Positions 1 through 8,975 of a DNA stretch of 47,693 bases are shown here, piece after piece. Position numbers and translations under genes: made by a program. The stretch is taken from positions 1-47,693 of the forward strand of contig JAIOPM010000062.1 of NCBI GenBank assembly GCA_021413885.1. The letters are read 5' to 3'. Source of the stretch: Planctomycetota bacterium. Its GTDB lineage: Bacteria > Planctomycetota > UBA1135 > GCA-002686595. Position 1 is the stretch's first letter. Each line of letters opens with the position of its first letter. Under the pieces are notes generated by a model. That model worked only from the letters and a program-made list of their open reading frames with translations. It had not been told where the DNA came from and searched no databases.

Positions 1-81
1 CCGTTTTCGACCGCCGAAGCCGCGGCGCGCGCCGGCATCGAGGGCGGTCGAAAACGGCCGAGGCGAGGCTGGCTCCGTACG
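1..81. repeat. Palindromic intergenic element, copy 1 (subtype A, left end outside window)
   Basis: The visible part has a 15-bp perfect inverted repeat (1-15 with 43-57) around a 27-base loop. The right arm then continues through CCGAGGCGAGG and CTGGCTCCGTACG to base 81, as in the full copy at 10258-10362. The rest of the left arm lies before the window. The element ends about 10 bases from the stop codon of the minus-strand gene 92-1102. One stem pair is C-G where the 10258 copy has T-A, so the difference keeps the pairing. Confidence 0.85.
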
Positions 82-91
82 TCAGACTACG

Positions 92-1102
92 TCACTTCGC
101 CGTCGCGTCGTCCTTCGCGAGCAGCAGCTCGAGTTTGTCGAGCACCGCGTTCGCGCGGTCGAGGTCCCGGAAGCCCGGCGCGTTCGTCGAGAGCAAGCGC
201 CCGAACCGATCGACCACCGCCATGCCCGGCGTCAACGCGACGTGGTAGTCGTTCAACTCCTGACGACGCCGATCGAGCGGCACGATCGGCCACGTCATGC
301 CGGTGTCGCGCGCGTACTTGATCGCGTCGCGCACGGCGAAGTTGTCGGTCAGCGTCAACACCACGACATCGTTGCGCTTCGCGAGCGTGCGTTTGTACCG
401 CTCGACGAACGTCGGCGTGTAGGTCGACGAACGCATGCACGTCGACGCGCAACCGTAGAACACGTAGTACTTCACGAGCGGGAGCTCGACCGTCTTGCCT
501 TGGAGGTCGACCGCCGCGCCGGCGAGCAACGCGGGCAGGCGGCCGGGTCGACGGCTCTCCGGCAATGCGGCGAGTTCGCGCGCGCGTGGCAAGAAGTCGC
601 AGCGCGTCGCCTCGAGCGTGAACGCCGCCTTCGCTCCGACGACCGAGAGCCGTCGGCCGTTCGAGCGCACGAGCTGGAACTCCGCGCCGATCGGGAAGTG
701 CCCGTCGGCGGAATCGATCGGCGCGTAGGTCGTCACCGTCATCGGCCAGAGCGTGACGTCGCGAGCGACCGACTCGTACGTCATCGCGCGTTGCTCCGGC
801 GTCAACGTCGCCGCGTACGCGTTCGCCGCGTCGACGAGGTCGCAGTCCGACGGCTCGACCGTCACCAACTGTCCGGCCGGCGCCATCGTCAACGCGTTCG
901 CGGCGCGGACTTCGACGAGGTGCAACACGGTGCCCGGCGCGAGGACGACGCCGCTGCGATAACGCAGCTCCTTCACCAACTGCGCCGTGATCGGCCAGTG
1001 CTCGGGCTGATCGACGAGGTCGGCCCACGCGAGCGGTTGCGGCGTTTCCGTCGACGGAGCGAGCGCGAGGAACGCGGCGACGAACGGCGCGAGGAAGAGC
1101 AT
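92..1102 (-). CDS. Secreted thioredoxin/SCO-like protein
   Basis: This 336-residue protein starts at the ATG at 1102, which gives a short hydrophobic export signal (residues 1-15); the longer reading upstream has no signal and overlaps the neighbouring gene. The C-terminal third looks like a thioredoxin fold. A strand VKYYVFYGC leads to a C-x3-C pair (C218, C222 in GCASTC), as in SCO/PrrC-like copper or redox proteins. A later TPGMAVVD segment fits the cis-proline strand and is followed by a DRFGRLL hairpin. The N-terminal 190 residues are not recognised. A redox or metal-handling role outside the cytoplasm is inferred. It lies 85 bases downstream of another secreted-protein gene on the same strand and ends next to a palindromic element. 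Confidence 0.7.
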   Translation of the reverse strand: MLFLAPFVAAFLALAPSTETPQPLAWADLVDQPEHWPITAQLVKELRYRSGVVLAPGTVLHLVEVRAANALTMAPAGQLVTVEPSDCDLVDAANAYAATLTPEQRAMTYESVARDVTLWPMTVTTYAPIDSADGHFPIGAEFQLVRSNGRRLSVVGAKAAFTLEATRCDFLPRARELAALPESRRPGRLPALLAGAAVDLQGKTVELPLVKYYVFYGCASTCMRSSTYTPTFVERYKRTLAKRNDVVVLTLTDNFAVRDAIKYARDTGMTWPIVPLDRRRQELNDYHVALTPGMAVVDRFGRLLSTNAPGFRDLDRANAVLDKLELLLAKDDATAK

Positions 1103-1187
1103 GGGAGTCGTATCGACGGCCGCGGCGAAGCACACGAGGCCGACCACCTTCTCGGGCGGCCGGCCTCGCGCACTGCGTCGGACGACG

Positions 1188-2576
1188 TTACGGGCAGATG
1201 TCGAAGCCGACTGCATCGCTCATGCTGATCCCGAACGGATCTCCGAGGTCGCGCGCCCAGTACTGCGCGAAGATCTTCGCGCCGACGACGAGGTTCGCGT
1301 CGGTGCCGGCGCGGATCAGCGCGTTGAAGTCGTACGCGTACGTGCCCGAGCAATCGTTGGTGCCCGTGTTGCCGGCCGAATCCTGGACCGGCGTGCGCTT
1401 GAGCGGACCCTTCACGCAGAGGTAGCCGCCTTGGAACGGCACCTCGAGTTTGCCGTAGCCGTAGAACAGCATCCCGTTCTTGTGGTTGCGGAAGTTCGAG
1501 CCGCGGATCTTGAACGGCAGACCGCTGCCGACGCTCGGCGTACCGGTGGTCGTCACGATCGGCGCGCAGCCCAGCGAGTTCACCTTGCTTGTGCAGTAGC
1601 TCACGACGTCACCGCACTCGACTTGGTGCGACGCCGCCGCGAACGTGTGACCGATGCAGTCGGTGCCGGTGAACGTCGACGCGACGAAGCCGGTCGCTCC
1701 CGCGCTCAAGTTCGCGGAGATGTCACCGTCGGCCGCGTCGTACAGGTCGTAGTCGACCGCCGGGCCGAGCAGACCTGTCCAAGCGTCGTTCACCGCGTTC
1801 GTTCCGGCGAGAGAACCCGAGACGTCGACGCCGTTGATGCGGAACGAATCCGTGTCGACCGGGTCCCCGCCGATGGCGTTCACAAAGAACCGCAGGTCGA
1901 GGTAGTCCCACGACGTCGTCAGGTTGAACGGCATGTCGATGTCGCCGCTCGCGACCGACGTGGTCGTCGAGACGCCGGCCCAGAGATCGACCTCGCGATC
2001 GGGGCCGAGCGTGAATTGATATACGGTGAGGATCGTGAGGCCCGAGCCGAGAGCAGTCGGATCGGTGTAGATCGCCTTGTCGCACACGTCGTCGACGATG
2101 TTGGCGCCTCCGTGGTTCACCAGTCCGGTCACGTTCGCGACCCAAGTGTCGAGGAAGGCCTTCGGCGAGCACAAACCCGGCGATTCGTCGCCGATCCAGC
2201 CACCGGTGACCGCCACGCCGTTGATGTCGATCGTGTCGGTTCCGATCGTGCCGCTGTCGTCGAGGAAGTTCCAACTCGCGTAGCTGACGACCTCGGTCGC
2301 TCCCGCCGGCAACGCCGGCATGACGAGCGCGAACGGATCGTTCTGGCCGACGAACGACGTGCGCGTCGTCCACGACGCCTGGACGAAGTTCGCGCCCGGG
2401 CCGCGGAACGTCTCGTCGGCCGGACCACCGAGGGTGCCGGCGACCGCGTCGGTCGCCGACTTCGGGCGCGGGCGGGGAGCGTCGCGTTGGGGGCTCTGCG
2501 CGAACGCGACTCCCGCGAGCAGCGTGGAAAGTAGGAGGATCGAGGAACGTGAGGCGATGCGAAAGGCGGGGATCAT
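1188..2576 (-). CDS. Secreted protein with C-terminal Cys-containing module
   Basis: This 462-residue exported protein starts at the ATG at 2576, directly before a clear signal peptide (MIPAFRIASRSSILLLSTLL, ending near AFAQ). The middle part is beta-rich and recalls DUF3344-type surface domains, with segments such as SYASWNFLDDSGTIGTD and the repeated theme DINGVAVTGGW / RINGVDVSG; this resemblance is from memory and weak. The last ~140 residues begin YCTSKVNSLGCAP and end VGFDICP, with GSNFRNHKNGMLFYG and LCVKGPLKRTP between. I recall the same tail on many secreted proteins of related planctomycetes, where it may be an adhesion or anchoring module. No enzyme motif is visible, so the function is unknown. 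Confidence 0.65.
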   Translation of the reverse strand: MIPAFRIASRSSILLLSTLLAGVAFAQSPQRDAPRPRPKSATDAVAGTLGGPADETFRGPGANFVQASWTTRTSFVGQNDPFALVMPALPAGATEVVSYASWNFLDDSGTIGTDTIDINGVAVTGGWIGDESPGLCSPKAFLDTWVANVTGLVNHGGANIVDDVCDKAIYTDPTALGSGLTILTVYQFTLGPDREVDLWAGVSTTTSVASGDIDMPFNLTTSWDYLDLRFFVNAIGGDPVDTDSFRINGVDVSGSLAGTNAVNDAWTGLLGPAVDYDLYDAADGDISANLSAGATGFVASTFTGTDCIGHTFAAASHQVECGDVVSYCTSKVNSLGCAPIVTTTGTPSVGSGLPFKIRGSNFRNHKNGMLFYGYGKLEVPFQGGYLCVKGPLKRTPVQDSAGNTGTNDCSGTYAYDFNALIRAGTDANLVVGAKIFAQYWARDLGDPFGISMSDAVGFDICP

Positions 2577-2681
2577 GGCGGACTCCGGGCGAGAGGTCGG
2601 GGTTCGAGGAGGCCGTCCATCGGCCTCGGAGGACGACAACGCGAACCGGGCTCGCCGCCCTTCACTCTCGCGCTGGAATCC

Positions 2682-5177
2682 TCAGCGTTGGGCTCGCCAG
2701 GCCGCCGCTTTCTCCGCCTCGCCGTTCGCGGCGTATGCGTCACCGATCGTGCGGAACGCCTTGCGCAGCGACTCGTGGTCGGTCGGCAACGCGCGTTGCA
2801 GCGCCTCGTATTCGGCGAGCAGGATCGGCTCCGACTCCGGCCAACGCTTCAACCAAGCGAGGCACGCGCCGTGGTTGAGGCGGTACAGCATCCCGTTGAC
2901 GTCATCGGGCGCGAGCAGCTCGCGCGACAGATCTGCGACGCGCCGGAGCACGGGCTCAGCCGCGAGCTGATCACCGGAGACGTTGAGAACCATGCCAAGG
3001 TTGTTGATCGCCACGAGGTGGTCGCTCGTCGGAGTGAAGCCGCGGGTGTCGTAGGCCGCGACGAGTTCGCGCAATCGCGCCGCGGCCTCGGCCAGGTTTC
3101 CGCGGGCCACCGAGAGCATCGCGCGGTTGTTGAGGATGGTGAGCGTCTGATCGTGAGTCGGGCCGTGAGCGACGAGCGACAGTTCGAGCAGTCGCGGATA
3201 GAGCGCCTCCGCCTCGTCGAGCCTGCCTGCCCGCTGCAACGCGTCCGCATAGTTGAAGAACGCCGTCACCGGACGAGGCAGCGTCTCGCCCCACATGGCG
3301 ACGGCCTCGTGCCACTGTTTCTCGAGCACCGGCACGGCCTCGTCGACTTCGCCGAGATCCTGGAGTGCCATCGCGACCAGGCCTTCGGTCTGGAACGCGA
3401 TGGTGCGAGCTCCTGCGGTGACGGCGAGTTCCGCCAGCGCGCGGGATTCCTCGAGCAGCTCGACCGGATTGCCTTTGTCGATCAGGTAGACGCAAAGCAG
3501 GTACCCGGCGTCGACCTGAACGCCCGCGAAGCCCTCGACGCGGGCGAGGTCGATGGCGGCGCGCATTTCGGCCTCACCGTCCGCCGCGCGGCCGGTGCGC
3601 GTCCACACGCTTCCGAGAAACGCGCGACTCGCGAGCCAGCGCTCACGCTCCTCCTTCGTGCCCTCGAGTCGCGGGAACAACTCGACGGCGCGTTCGAGCT
3701 CGTCCTTGGCTTCGGAGTAGAGGCGCAAGCGACAGTACATCAGGCCGCGCACGGCGCGGAGCGTGAACTCGACGCTTGGGTCTTCGATCGCGCCGGGTGC
3801 GAGCGTCGCGGCGTCGAGCAGGTCCGCGACCTTCACGTCGCGGCCTGCGATCGTGTCCTCGACGCCGTCGAAGAGGTGCTCGACGATCTGCAGGACTTGC
3901 CGATTGCGCGTCGCCTCGCGTTCGGCGCGCACGGTCTGTCGCGCGCTCTCGTCCGCCGACGACTGAGCGGCCTGCTCGCCCGCGCGCGCCTTGCGCATGC
4001 CGCTCACGAGCCCGCCGATCGCGAGCGCGACGCCGAGCACCAACGCCGCGACGATCGCCGCGGCCGCGCGGTGACGGCGTAGGTACTTGCGGACGCGGTA
4101 CGCGAGGCTCGGCGCGTGGGCGGCGACCGGCTCGTGCTCGCGGAAACGCCGCAGGTCCTGCGCGAGATCCGCGACGCTCTGGTAGCGCCGCGCGGGATCC
4201 TTCTCGAGCGCGCGCAACAGGATCCACTCGAGATCGCCTGCGAGATCCGCGCGCAGCGCCGAGGGGCGACGCGGCTCGGCGGTCGCGACGAGCTCCGCGA
4301 CCCGCGCCAGCGACGCGCCGCGGAAGTCGAACGGATCGGCGCCCGCGATCAAGCGGAAGAGGATCACGCCGAGCGCGTACACGTCGCAGCGCGCATCGAT
4401 CTCGTCGTTGCGCCCGGCGACTTGCTCGGGCGCCATGTATTGCAGCGTGCCGACGAGCTCGCCGGTGTGCGTGCGCAACGACGGCGTCGCGGACGAACCC
4501 TCGACCGCGCGCGCGACGCCGAAGTCGATCAACTTCAGGCGGCCGTCGCGTCCGACGAGCACGTTCGCCGGCTTGAGGTCACGGTGGATCACGCCGCGGC
4601 GATGGCCGTACTGCACCGCTTCGCAGAGTTCGGCGAAGAGCGCGAGACGCGCGTCGCGATCGAGGCGACGTTCGTCCGCGGCGGTCACGAGATCGCGCGC
4701 GTCTTCGACGAGTTCCATCGCGAACCACGCGATCTCGCCGCCGCTCTGCGTCTCGGTGCCGGCCTCGAAGAGTTGCGCGATCGACGCGTGGTTCAAGCCG
4801 GCGAGGACTTGGGCTTCGTACTCGAAGCGCCAACGCTCGGCGCGCGACCACGCGCTCGACGTCAGGATCTTCAACGCGACGCGGCGTTCCGGTTGCGTCT
4901 GCTTCGCCTCCCAGACGAGGCCCATGCCGCCGCTGCCGAGTGGGCGCACGAGTTCGAAGCGACCGAGTCGATCGCCGGCGCGCGGGGCGCTCGAAGTCGT
5001 CGGCGGGTGATCGCGCTCGAGGAAGCCGCCCGATGCGGAGTCGGCGACGAGCAACGCGCGCACTTCGGCGGCAGACGCAGGGTCGCGGGTCTCGAACTCG
5101 GCGAGAGCGGACGCGCGATCGGCGGGCGGGAGTTCGACCAGCCGCTCGAACGTCGCGCGCACTTCGCGCCACGTCAC
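2682..5177 (-). CDS. Membrane Ser/Thr protein kinase with C-terminal helical (TPR-like) repeats
   Basis: This 831-residue Hanks-type kinase has the glycine loop GSGGMG (81-86), ATP-binding Lys103 in VALKIL, catalytic HRDLKPAN (198-205), DFG (218-220) and APE (249-251), so it should be active. A short domain with an LLxxDxxSGxFLE-like segment precedes it. A single membrane segment follows at about 371-392. The remaining ~430 residues are Ala/Leu/Glu-rich helical pairs that look like TPRs and would lie outside the cytoplasm. The start is the GTG at 5177, which overlaps the sigma-factor stop as GTGA (4 bases) and indicates translational coupling. The pairing suggests that this kinase and the upstream ECF-like sigma factor work in one pathway. 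The long in-frame extension upstream is antisense noise. Confidence 0.9.
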   Translation of the reverse strand: MTWREVRATFERLVELPPADRASALAEFETRDPASAAEVRALLVADSASGGFLERDHPPTTSSAPRAGDRLGRFELVRPLGSGGMGLVWEAKQTQPERRVALKILTSSAWSRAERWRFEYEAQVLAGLNHASIAQLFEAGTETQSGGEIAWFAMELVEDARDLVTAADERRLDRDARLALFAELCEAVQYGHRRGVIHRDLKPANVLVGRDGRLKLIDFGVARAVEGSSATPSLRTHTGELVGTLQYMAPEQVAGRNDEIDARCDVYALGVILFRLIAGADPFDFRGASLARVAELVATAEPRRPSALRADLAGDLEWILLRALEKDPARRYQSVADLAQDLRRFREHEPVAAHAPSLAYRVRKYLRRHRAAAAIVAALVLGVALAIGGLVSGMRKARAGEQAAQSSADESARQTVRAEREATRNRQVLQIVEHLFDGVEDTIAGRDVKVADLLDAATLAPGAIEDPSVEFTLRAVRGLMYCRLRLYSEAKDELERAVELFPRLEGTKEERERWLASRAFLGSVWTRTGRAADGEAEMRAAIDLARVEGFAGVQVDAGYLLCVYLIDKGNPVELLEESRALAELAVTAGARTIAFQTEGLVAMALQDLGEVDEAVPVLEKQWHEAVAMWGETLPRPVTAFFNYADALQRAGRLDEAEALYPRLLELSLVAHGPTHDQTLTILNNRAMLSVARGNLAEAAARLRELVAAYDTRGFTPTSDHLVAINNLGMVLNVSGDQLAAEPVLRRVADLSRELLAPDDVNGMLYRLNHGACLAWLKRWPESEPILLAEYEALQRALPTDHESLRKAFRTIGDAYAANGEAEKAAAWRAQR

Positions 5178-5752
5178 GGCGCCGCGTCTCCGCCGAGACG
5201 TTGCGCGAGCCGCGCGCGAGCGAGTCGCCAACGGCGTTCGACCGTCGACAACGAGAGTTTCTCGGTCGCCGCGATCTCCTCGTGCGAGAGCCCGCCGAAG
5301 AAACGCAGCTCGACCAAACGCGCGAGCTCCGGATCGTCGCGCTCGAGCTCTTCGAGCGCGAGGTTCAGATCGAGCAGATCGGTCTCGCCCGCTTCGAGGA
5401 ACGCGACCGTTTCGTCGAGGGCGCTCGTCCGTTCGTCGCCGCCGCGTTTCTGCGAACGCCGCGCGCGGACGTGGTCGACGAGCACCGAACGCATCGCCTT
5501 CGACGCGACCGCGAAGAAGTGTCGGCGATCGGCGAAATCCTCCGCGCCCGCGAGCTTGAGCCACGCCTCGTGCACCAACGCCGTCGGCTGCAACGTGCCG
5601 CCGCGTTCACCGCGCAGTTGACGTTCCGCGAGCCGCCGCAGTTCGCTGTAGACGAGCTCGACCAAGCGCTCGCGCGCGACCGCATCGCCGTTCGCGATGC
5701 GCCGCAAGAGCAACGTCGCCTCACCGAGTTCCGGACCCGCCATGGCTCCCAT
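5174..5752 (-). CDS. ECF-like RNA polymerase sigma factor (TIGR02999-type)
   Basis: This 192-residue protein has sigma region 2 at about residues 20-90 (LVELVYSELRRLAERQLRGE, then TALVHEAWLKL and FFAVASKAMRSVLVDHVRARR). Region 4 is near the C-terminus, with the helix-turn-helix LSHEEIAATEKLSLSTVERR. The layout matches the ECF-like sigma group common beside Ser/Thr kinases in planctomycetes and acidobacteria. No anti-sigma gene is adjacent; the overlapping kinase gene is the likely partner. The ATG at 5752 is preceded by a GGAAGG-type ribosome site; a second ATG three codons on is possible. The M16 protease gene lies 134 bases upstream on the same strand. Target promoters cannot be read from this window. 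Confidence 0.88.
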   Translation of the reverse strand: MGAMAGPELGEATLLLRRIANGDAVARERLVELVYSELRRLAERQLRGERGGTLQPTALVHEAWLKLAGAEDFADRRHFFAVASKAMRSVLVDHVRARRSQKRGGDERTSALDETVAFLEAGETDLLDLNLALEELERDDPELARLVELRFFGGLSHEEIAATEKLSLSTVERRWRLARARLAQRLGGDAAP

Positions 5753-5886
5753 GCAGTGTACGTCCACCTTCCGATGGGCCTCGCGTTCGCGCGGCCCGAG
5801 CGTGAAGTGTCGCGGACGGTCGCGATGTGACCGCGAACCGTCCGCTTCGTCGAGTCCGCGAATTGGCGACGAGCTCGTCGCGTCGT

Positions 5887-8661
5887 TCAGCGCGCCGCCG
5901 CAGGTTGCGCGAGCGGTTTGCCGTACGCGTCGAGTTCGATCGGGTCGCCGTAGCCGAGGGCGGCGAGGCTCGCGCCGATCTTCGACTTGTCGCCGACGAC
6001 CAAGATCACCATCGCCTTCGGGTGGATCGCGGTCTTCGCGAGAGCGTTGAGCTCCTCGGTCTTCACCGAACGCAGGTACGCGAGCCGTTGATCGAGGTAG
6101 TCGTCCGTGTAACCGAGATGACTGACGCGATCGAGGAGGCCGAGCAACGAACGCGTCGACTCGAAGTCCTTGTTGGCGCTCTGAAGCAGCGCGTCCTTGG
6201 TGAACGCGAGTTCTTCGGCGGTGATGCCGTTCGTGATCTTGTCGAGCTCCTTCATGAACTCGACGATCGACGGCGCGGTGTCGGTCGTCTTGACGGCGGC
6301 GGACGCCGTGAACGGACCGGGACGCACGCCGCCTTCGACCGCGGTGCGCGCGCCGTACGTGAAGCCCTTGTCCTCGCGCAAATTCATGTTGATGCGGCTC
6401 GAGAACGCGGCGCCGAGCGGGTAGTTGACCAACGTCAACGGATAGAACGCGGGATCGGTCGAGGACACGCTCATGTGTCCGATTCGGATCTCCGATTGCG
6501 CGGCGCCGGGCTTGTCGAGCAGGTAGACGCGCGTCTTCTCGATCGCGACCGGCCGCGGCTCGACGCGTGTCGAGGCCTCGGCGACCGCGGCGCCGGTCTT
6601 CCACTTCGCGGCGAGCGGCGCGAAGAGCTGCGTGATCTCCGCCTGCGTTTGCGCACCGACGTACACGAGCCGCGCGCCGGAAGGAACGCCGTGCGCGCGC
6701 CAGAAGTTCTTCACGTCGTCGAGCGTGAGCGCGGTGACGCTCTCGCGCGTGCCGATCGCCGGAAGTCCGAGGACGCCGTCGCCCCACAGCAAGCGCCGGT
6801 ACGCGTCGCCCGCCAACGTCCGGATCTGATCGCCGCGCGTGTCGATCGCGACCAAGCGCTCCTTCGTGAGACGAGCGAAGTCCTCGGCGGCGAAGCGCGG
6901 CTCGAGGATCATCTCGGTCACCAACGCGAGCGACTCGGCCAGATGCTTGTCGAGGCACGAGAGCGAGAACGTGATCTCGTCGTCGTCGGCGCGCACCGAG
7001 AGCGAAGCGCCGAGTCCGTCGAGCTTCTCGGTGAACGCGACCGCGCTGAGCGAGCGCGTGCCCTGCTCGAGCATGTTCGCGACCAACGACGAGAGCCCGA
7101 GCGTCTTCGGCGATTCGTGGATCTGTCCGGCCGGCACGCTGAGCGTCAGCGTGCTCATCGGCAACTCGCGCCACGGCGTTGCGGTGACGGCGATGCCGTT
7201 CGCGAGTTCGGTGTGCCAGATCTTCGGCGAGCGGAACACCGGCGCGGCCGCGGGCTTCGGACGTTGCGTGCGATCGAGCGCGCTCGCGACCGCGGGCGTC
7301 GTCCACTTGACGTCGCTCTTCGAACCGGGGAGCGCGGTCGCGCTCTCGCCGATCGGCACGACCGAGAGTTCGAGTCGCGGATGGCCGAGCAAGTAGGTCT
7401 GCAAGACGCGCCGCACGTCGTCGGTGGTGACCGCGAGATGCTTCGCGATGTCGGTCCGGTAGTAGCTCGGGTCGTGCAGGAACGTGTTGTAGTTCGCGAG
7501 CGTCGAAGTGCGCGACTGGACCGTTTCCTGGCGACGGATGAAGCCCGCTTCGTAGCGATTCTTCACGCGTTGGAGGTGCTCGGCGTCGACGCCGTCGCGA
7601 CCGAGCGACGCGAGCAACTCGTCGATGCGCTTCGCCAACACTTCGAGCGTGACGCCCGGCAGCGGCCGCACTTGGATCTGGAAGTTGCCCGCGACTTCGC
7701 TGGCCTGATTGGACGCGCCGACCTGGCTCGCGAGCGCGGCGTCGATCGTCAGCGCCTCGTCGAGCACCGACGACTTGTTGGTCGAGAGGATCGACGCGAG
7801 GAAGTCGAGCGCCACCGCATCCGCCGAGTAGGCCGGCGCCGCGGGCCAGACGAGCGTGAGCTCGGGTTGCTTGACGTGATCCTCCATCACGATGCGGCGG
7901 CTCTCCGTCAACATCGTCGGCCGCGGCAGCGGCTTGTCGACCGACGGTCCGCGCGGGAGCGAACCGAAGTACTTCTCCGCGAGCTCGAGAGCCTTCTTCG
8001 TGTCGACGTCGCCGCCGATCGCGAGCGTCGCGTTGTTCGGTCCGTACCAACGCGCGAAGAAGCCCTTGACGTCCTCGAGGCTCGCCGCGGTGAGGTCCTC
8101 TTGCGTGCCGATCGTCAACCACGAGTACGGATGATCGGCCGGATAGAGCGCGGCGGCGATCACGCCTTCGGCTTGGCCGTACGGACGGTTCTCGTAGTTC
8201 TGACGGCGCTCGTTCTTCACGACGTCGCGTTGGTTGTCGAGCTTCGCCTGCGTCAACGCGGGCAACAGGAAGCCCATGCGATCCGACTCGAGCCACAACG
8301 CGAGCTCGAGATGATTCGACGGCAACACCTCGAAGTAGTTGGTGCGGTCCTCGGTGGTCGAGCCGTTGAGTGTGCCGCCCGCTTCGGCGACCAACTTGAA
8401 GTGCTGGTCGTCGCCGACGTGCTCGGAGCCTTGGAAGAGCATGTGCTCGAAGAGGTGCGCGAAGCCGGAGCGACCGGGCACTTCACGCGCGCTGCCGACG
8501 TGGTAGTAGACGTACACGGCGACGACGGGATCGGAGTGGTCCTCGTGGATCACCACTTCGAGTCCGTTCTGCAGCGTGAACTTCTGGTAGGGGATCGCGA
8601 CGTCTTGCGCGGACACGGTGAGAGCGAGCGTGCAGAGTGCGAGGGTCGTGAGCATGCGCAT
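5887..8661 (-). CDS. Secreted M16 family zinc metalloprotease (insulinase-like, double unit)
   Basis: This 924-residue exported protein begins MRMLTTLALCTLALTVSAQD, a signal peptide with likely cleavage after SAQ. The first M16 unit carries the inverted zinc motif HLFEH (69-73) and the downstream glutamate E151 in VKNERRQN, so it should be catalytic. The second unit, from about residue 460, keeps the fold (SVPAGQIHESPKTLGLSSLV) but lacks HxxEH, as expected for the non-catalytic half of a fused pair. The length suits the two-unit form. It should degrade peptides or small proteins outside the cytoplasm. It lies upstream of, and co-directional with, the sigma-kinase pair. Confidence 0.9.
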   Translation of the reverse strand: MRMLTTLALCTLALTVSAQDVAIPYQKFTLQNGLEVVIHEDHSDPVVAVYVYYHVGSAREVPGRSGFAHLFEHMLFQGSEHVGDDQHFKLVAEAGGTLNGSTTEDRTNYFEVLPSNHLELALWLESDRMGFLLPALTQAKLDNQRDVVKNERRQNYENRPYGQAEGVIAAALYPADHPYSWLTIGTQEDLTAASLEDVKGFFARWYGPNNATLAIGGDVDTKKALELAEKYFGSLPRGPSVDKPLPRPTMLTESRRIVMEDHVKQPELTLVWPAAPAYSADAVALDFLASILSTNKSSVLDEALTIDAALASQVGASNQASEVAGNFQIQVRPLPGVTLEVLAKRIDELLASLGRDGVDAEHLQRVKNRYEAGFIRRQETVQSRTSTLANYNTFLHDPSYYRTDIAKHLAVTTDDVRRVLQTYLLGHPRLELSVVPIGESATALPGSKSDVKWTTPAVASALDRTQRPKPAAAPVFRSPKIWHTELANGIAVTATPWRELPMSTLTLSVPAGQIHESPKTLGLSSLVANMLEQGTRSLSAVAFTEKLDGLGASLSVRADDDEITFSLSCLDKHLAESLALVTEMILEPRFAAEDFARLTKERLVAIDTRGDQIRTLAGDAYRRLLWGDGVLGLPAIGTRESVTALTLDDVKNFWRAHGVPSGARLVYVGAQTQAEITQLFAPLAAKWKTGAAVAEASTRVEPRPVAIEKTRVYLLDKPGAAQSEIRIGHMSVSSTDPAFYPLTLVNYPLGAAFSSRINMNLREDKGFTYGARTAVEGGVRPGPFTASAAVKTTDTAPSIVEFMKELDKITNGITAEELAFTKDALLQSANKDFESTRSLLGLLDRVSHLGYTDDYLDQRLAYLRSVKTEELNALAKTAIHPKAMVILVVGDKSKIGASLAALGYGDPIELDAYGKPLAQPAAAR

Positions 8662-8975
8662 GGGGGCCGGGCTTTCGTGTGGAGTCGGCGGGTGAGGGGC
8701 AGAGGATAGCTCGCATGCGACCGCGGCTGTCTGACGGACGTACAACGTACGGAGCCAGCCTCGACTCGGCCGCTTTCGCCGGCCCGCGTCGGCTCGATCT
8801 CCGTTTCGCCGCCCGGCGAAAACGGCCGAGTCGAGGCTGGCTCCGTACGGGAAGTTCGCGCAGGGATCGCGGGAGCTCTGTAACGCCGGCGAGCGAACCC
8901 GGGTGCTGTGAGTGGACCGCAATGTAGCTGCGACTTGCGCGGCGAGCGGGCCAGGCGCCATCCCAGGAAACAGCC
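8662..8975. other. Divergent intergenic region with a palindromic element
   Basis: This 314-base gap separates the M16 gene (minus) from the gene at 8976 (plus). It holds palindromic element copy 2 (8746-8849). On the minus strand TATCCT (8703-8708) is a candidate -10 box for the protease gene, about 40 bases before its ATG, without a convincing -35. On the plus side an AGGAAA ribosome site precedes the ATG at 8976. I see no small gene or RNA here. Confidence 0.5.
8746..8849. repeat. Palindromic intergenic element, copy 2 (subtype B)
   Basis: The 37-base arms (8746-8782 and 8813-8849) pair with one mismatch around a 30-base loop. The outer 13 bases are the same as in all other copies. The middle block is CCTCGACTCGG, where subtype A has CCTCGCCTCGG, and the right arm carries the matching change. 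The inner block ends CGCCGG rather than CGATCGCC. It is the only copy not next to a stop codon; it sits between two divergent genes. Confidence 0.92.

Noticed and set aside
1..81. Palindromic repeats as CRISPR or insertion sequence ends
   Set aside because: The copies are kilobases apart, not in an array with spacers, and no transposase or target duplication was seen in the window. They are too short to encode a protein.
5827..8709. Long plus-strand reading opposite the M16 protease
   Set aside because: The minus strand holds an intact protease with HLFEH and a signal peptide. The plus reading lacks domains and is a shadow.
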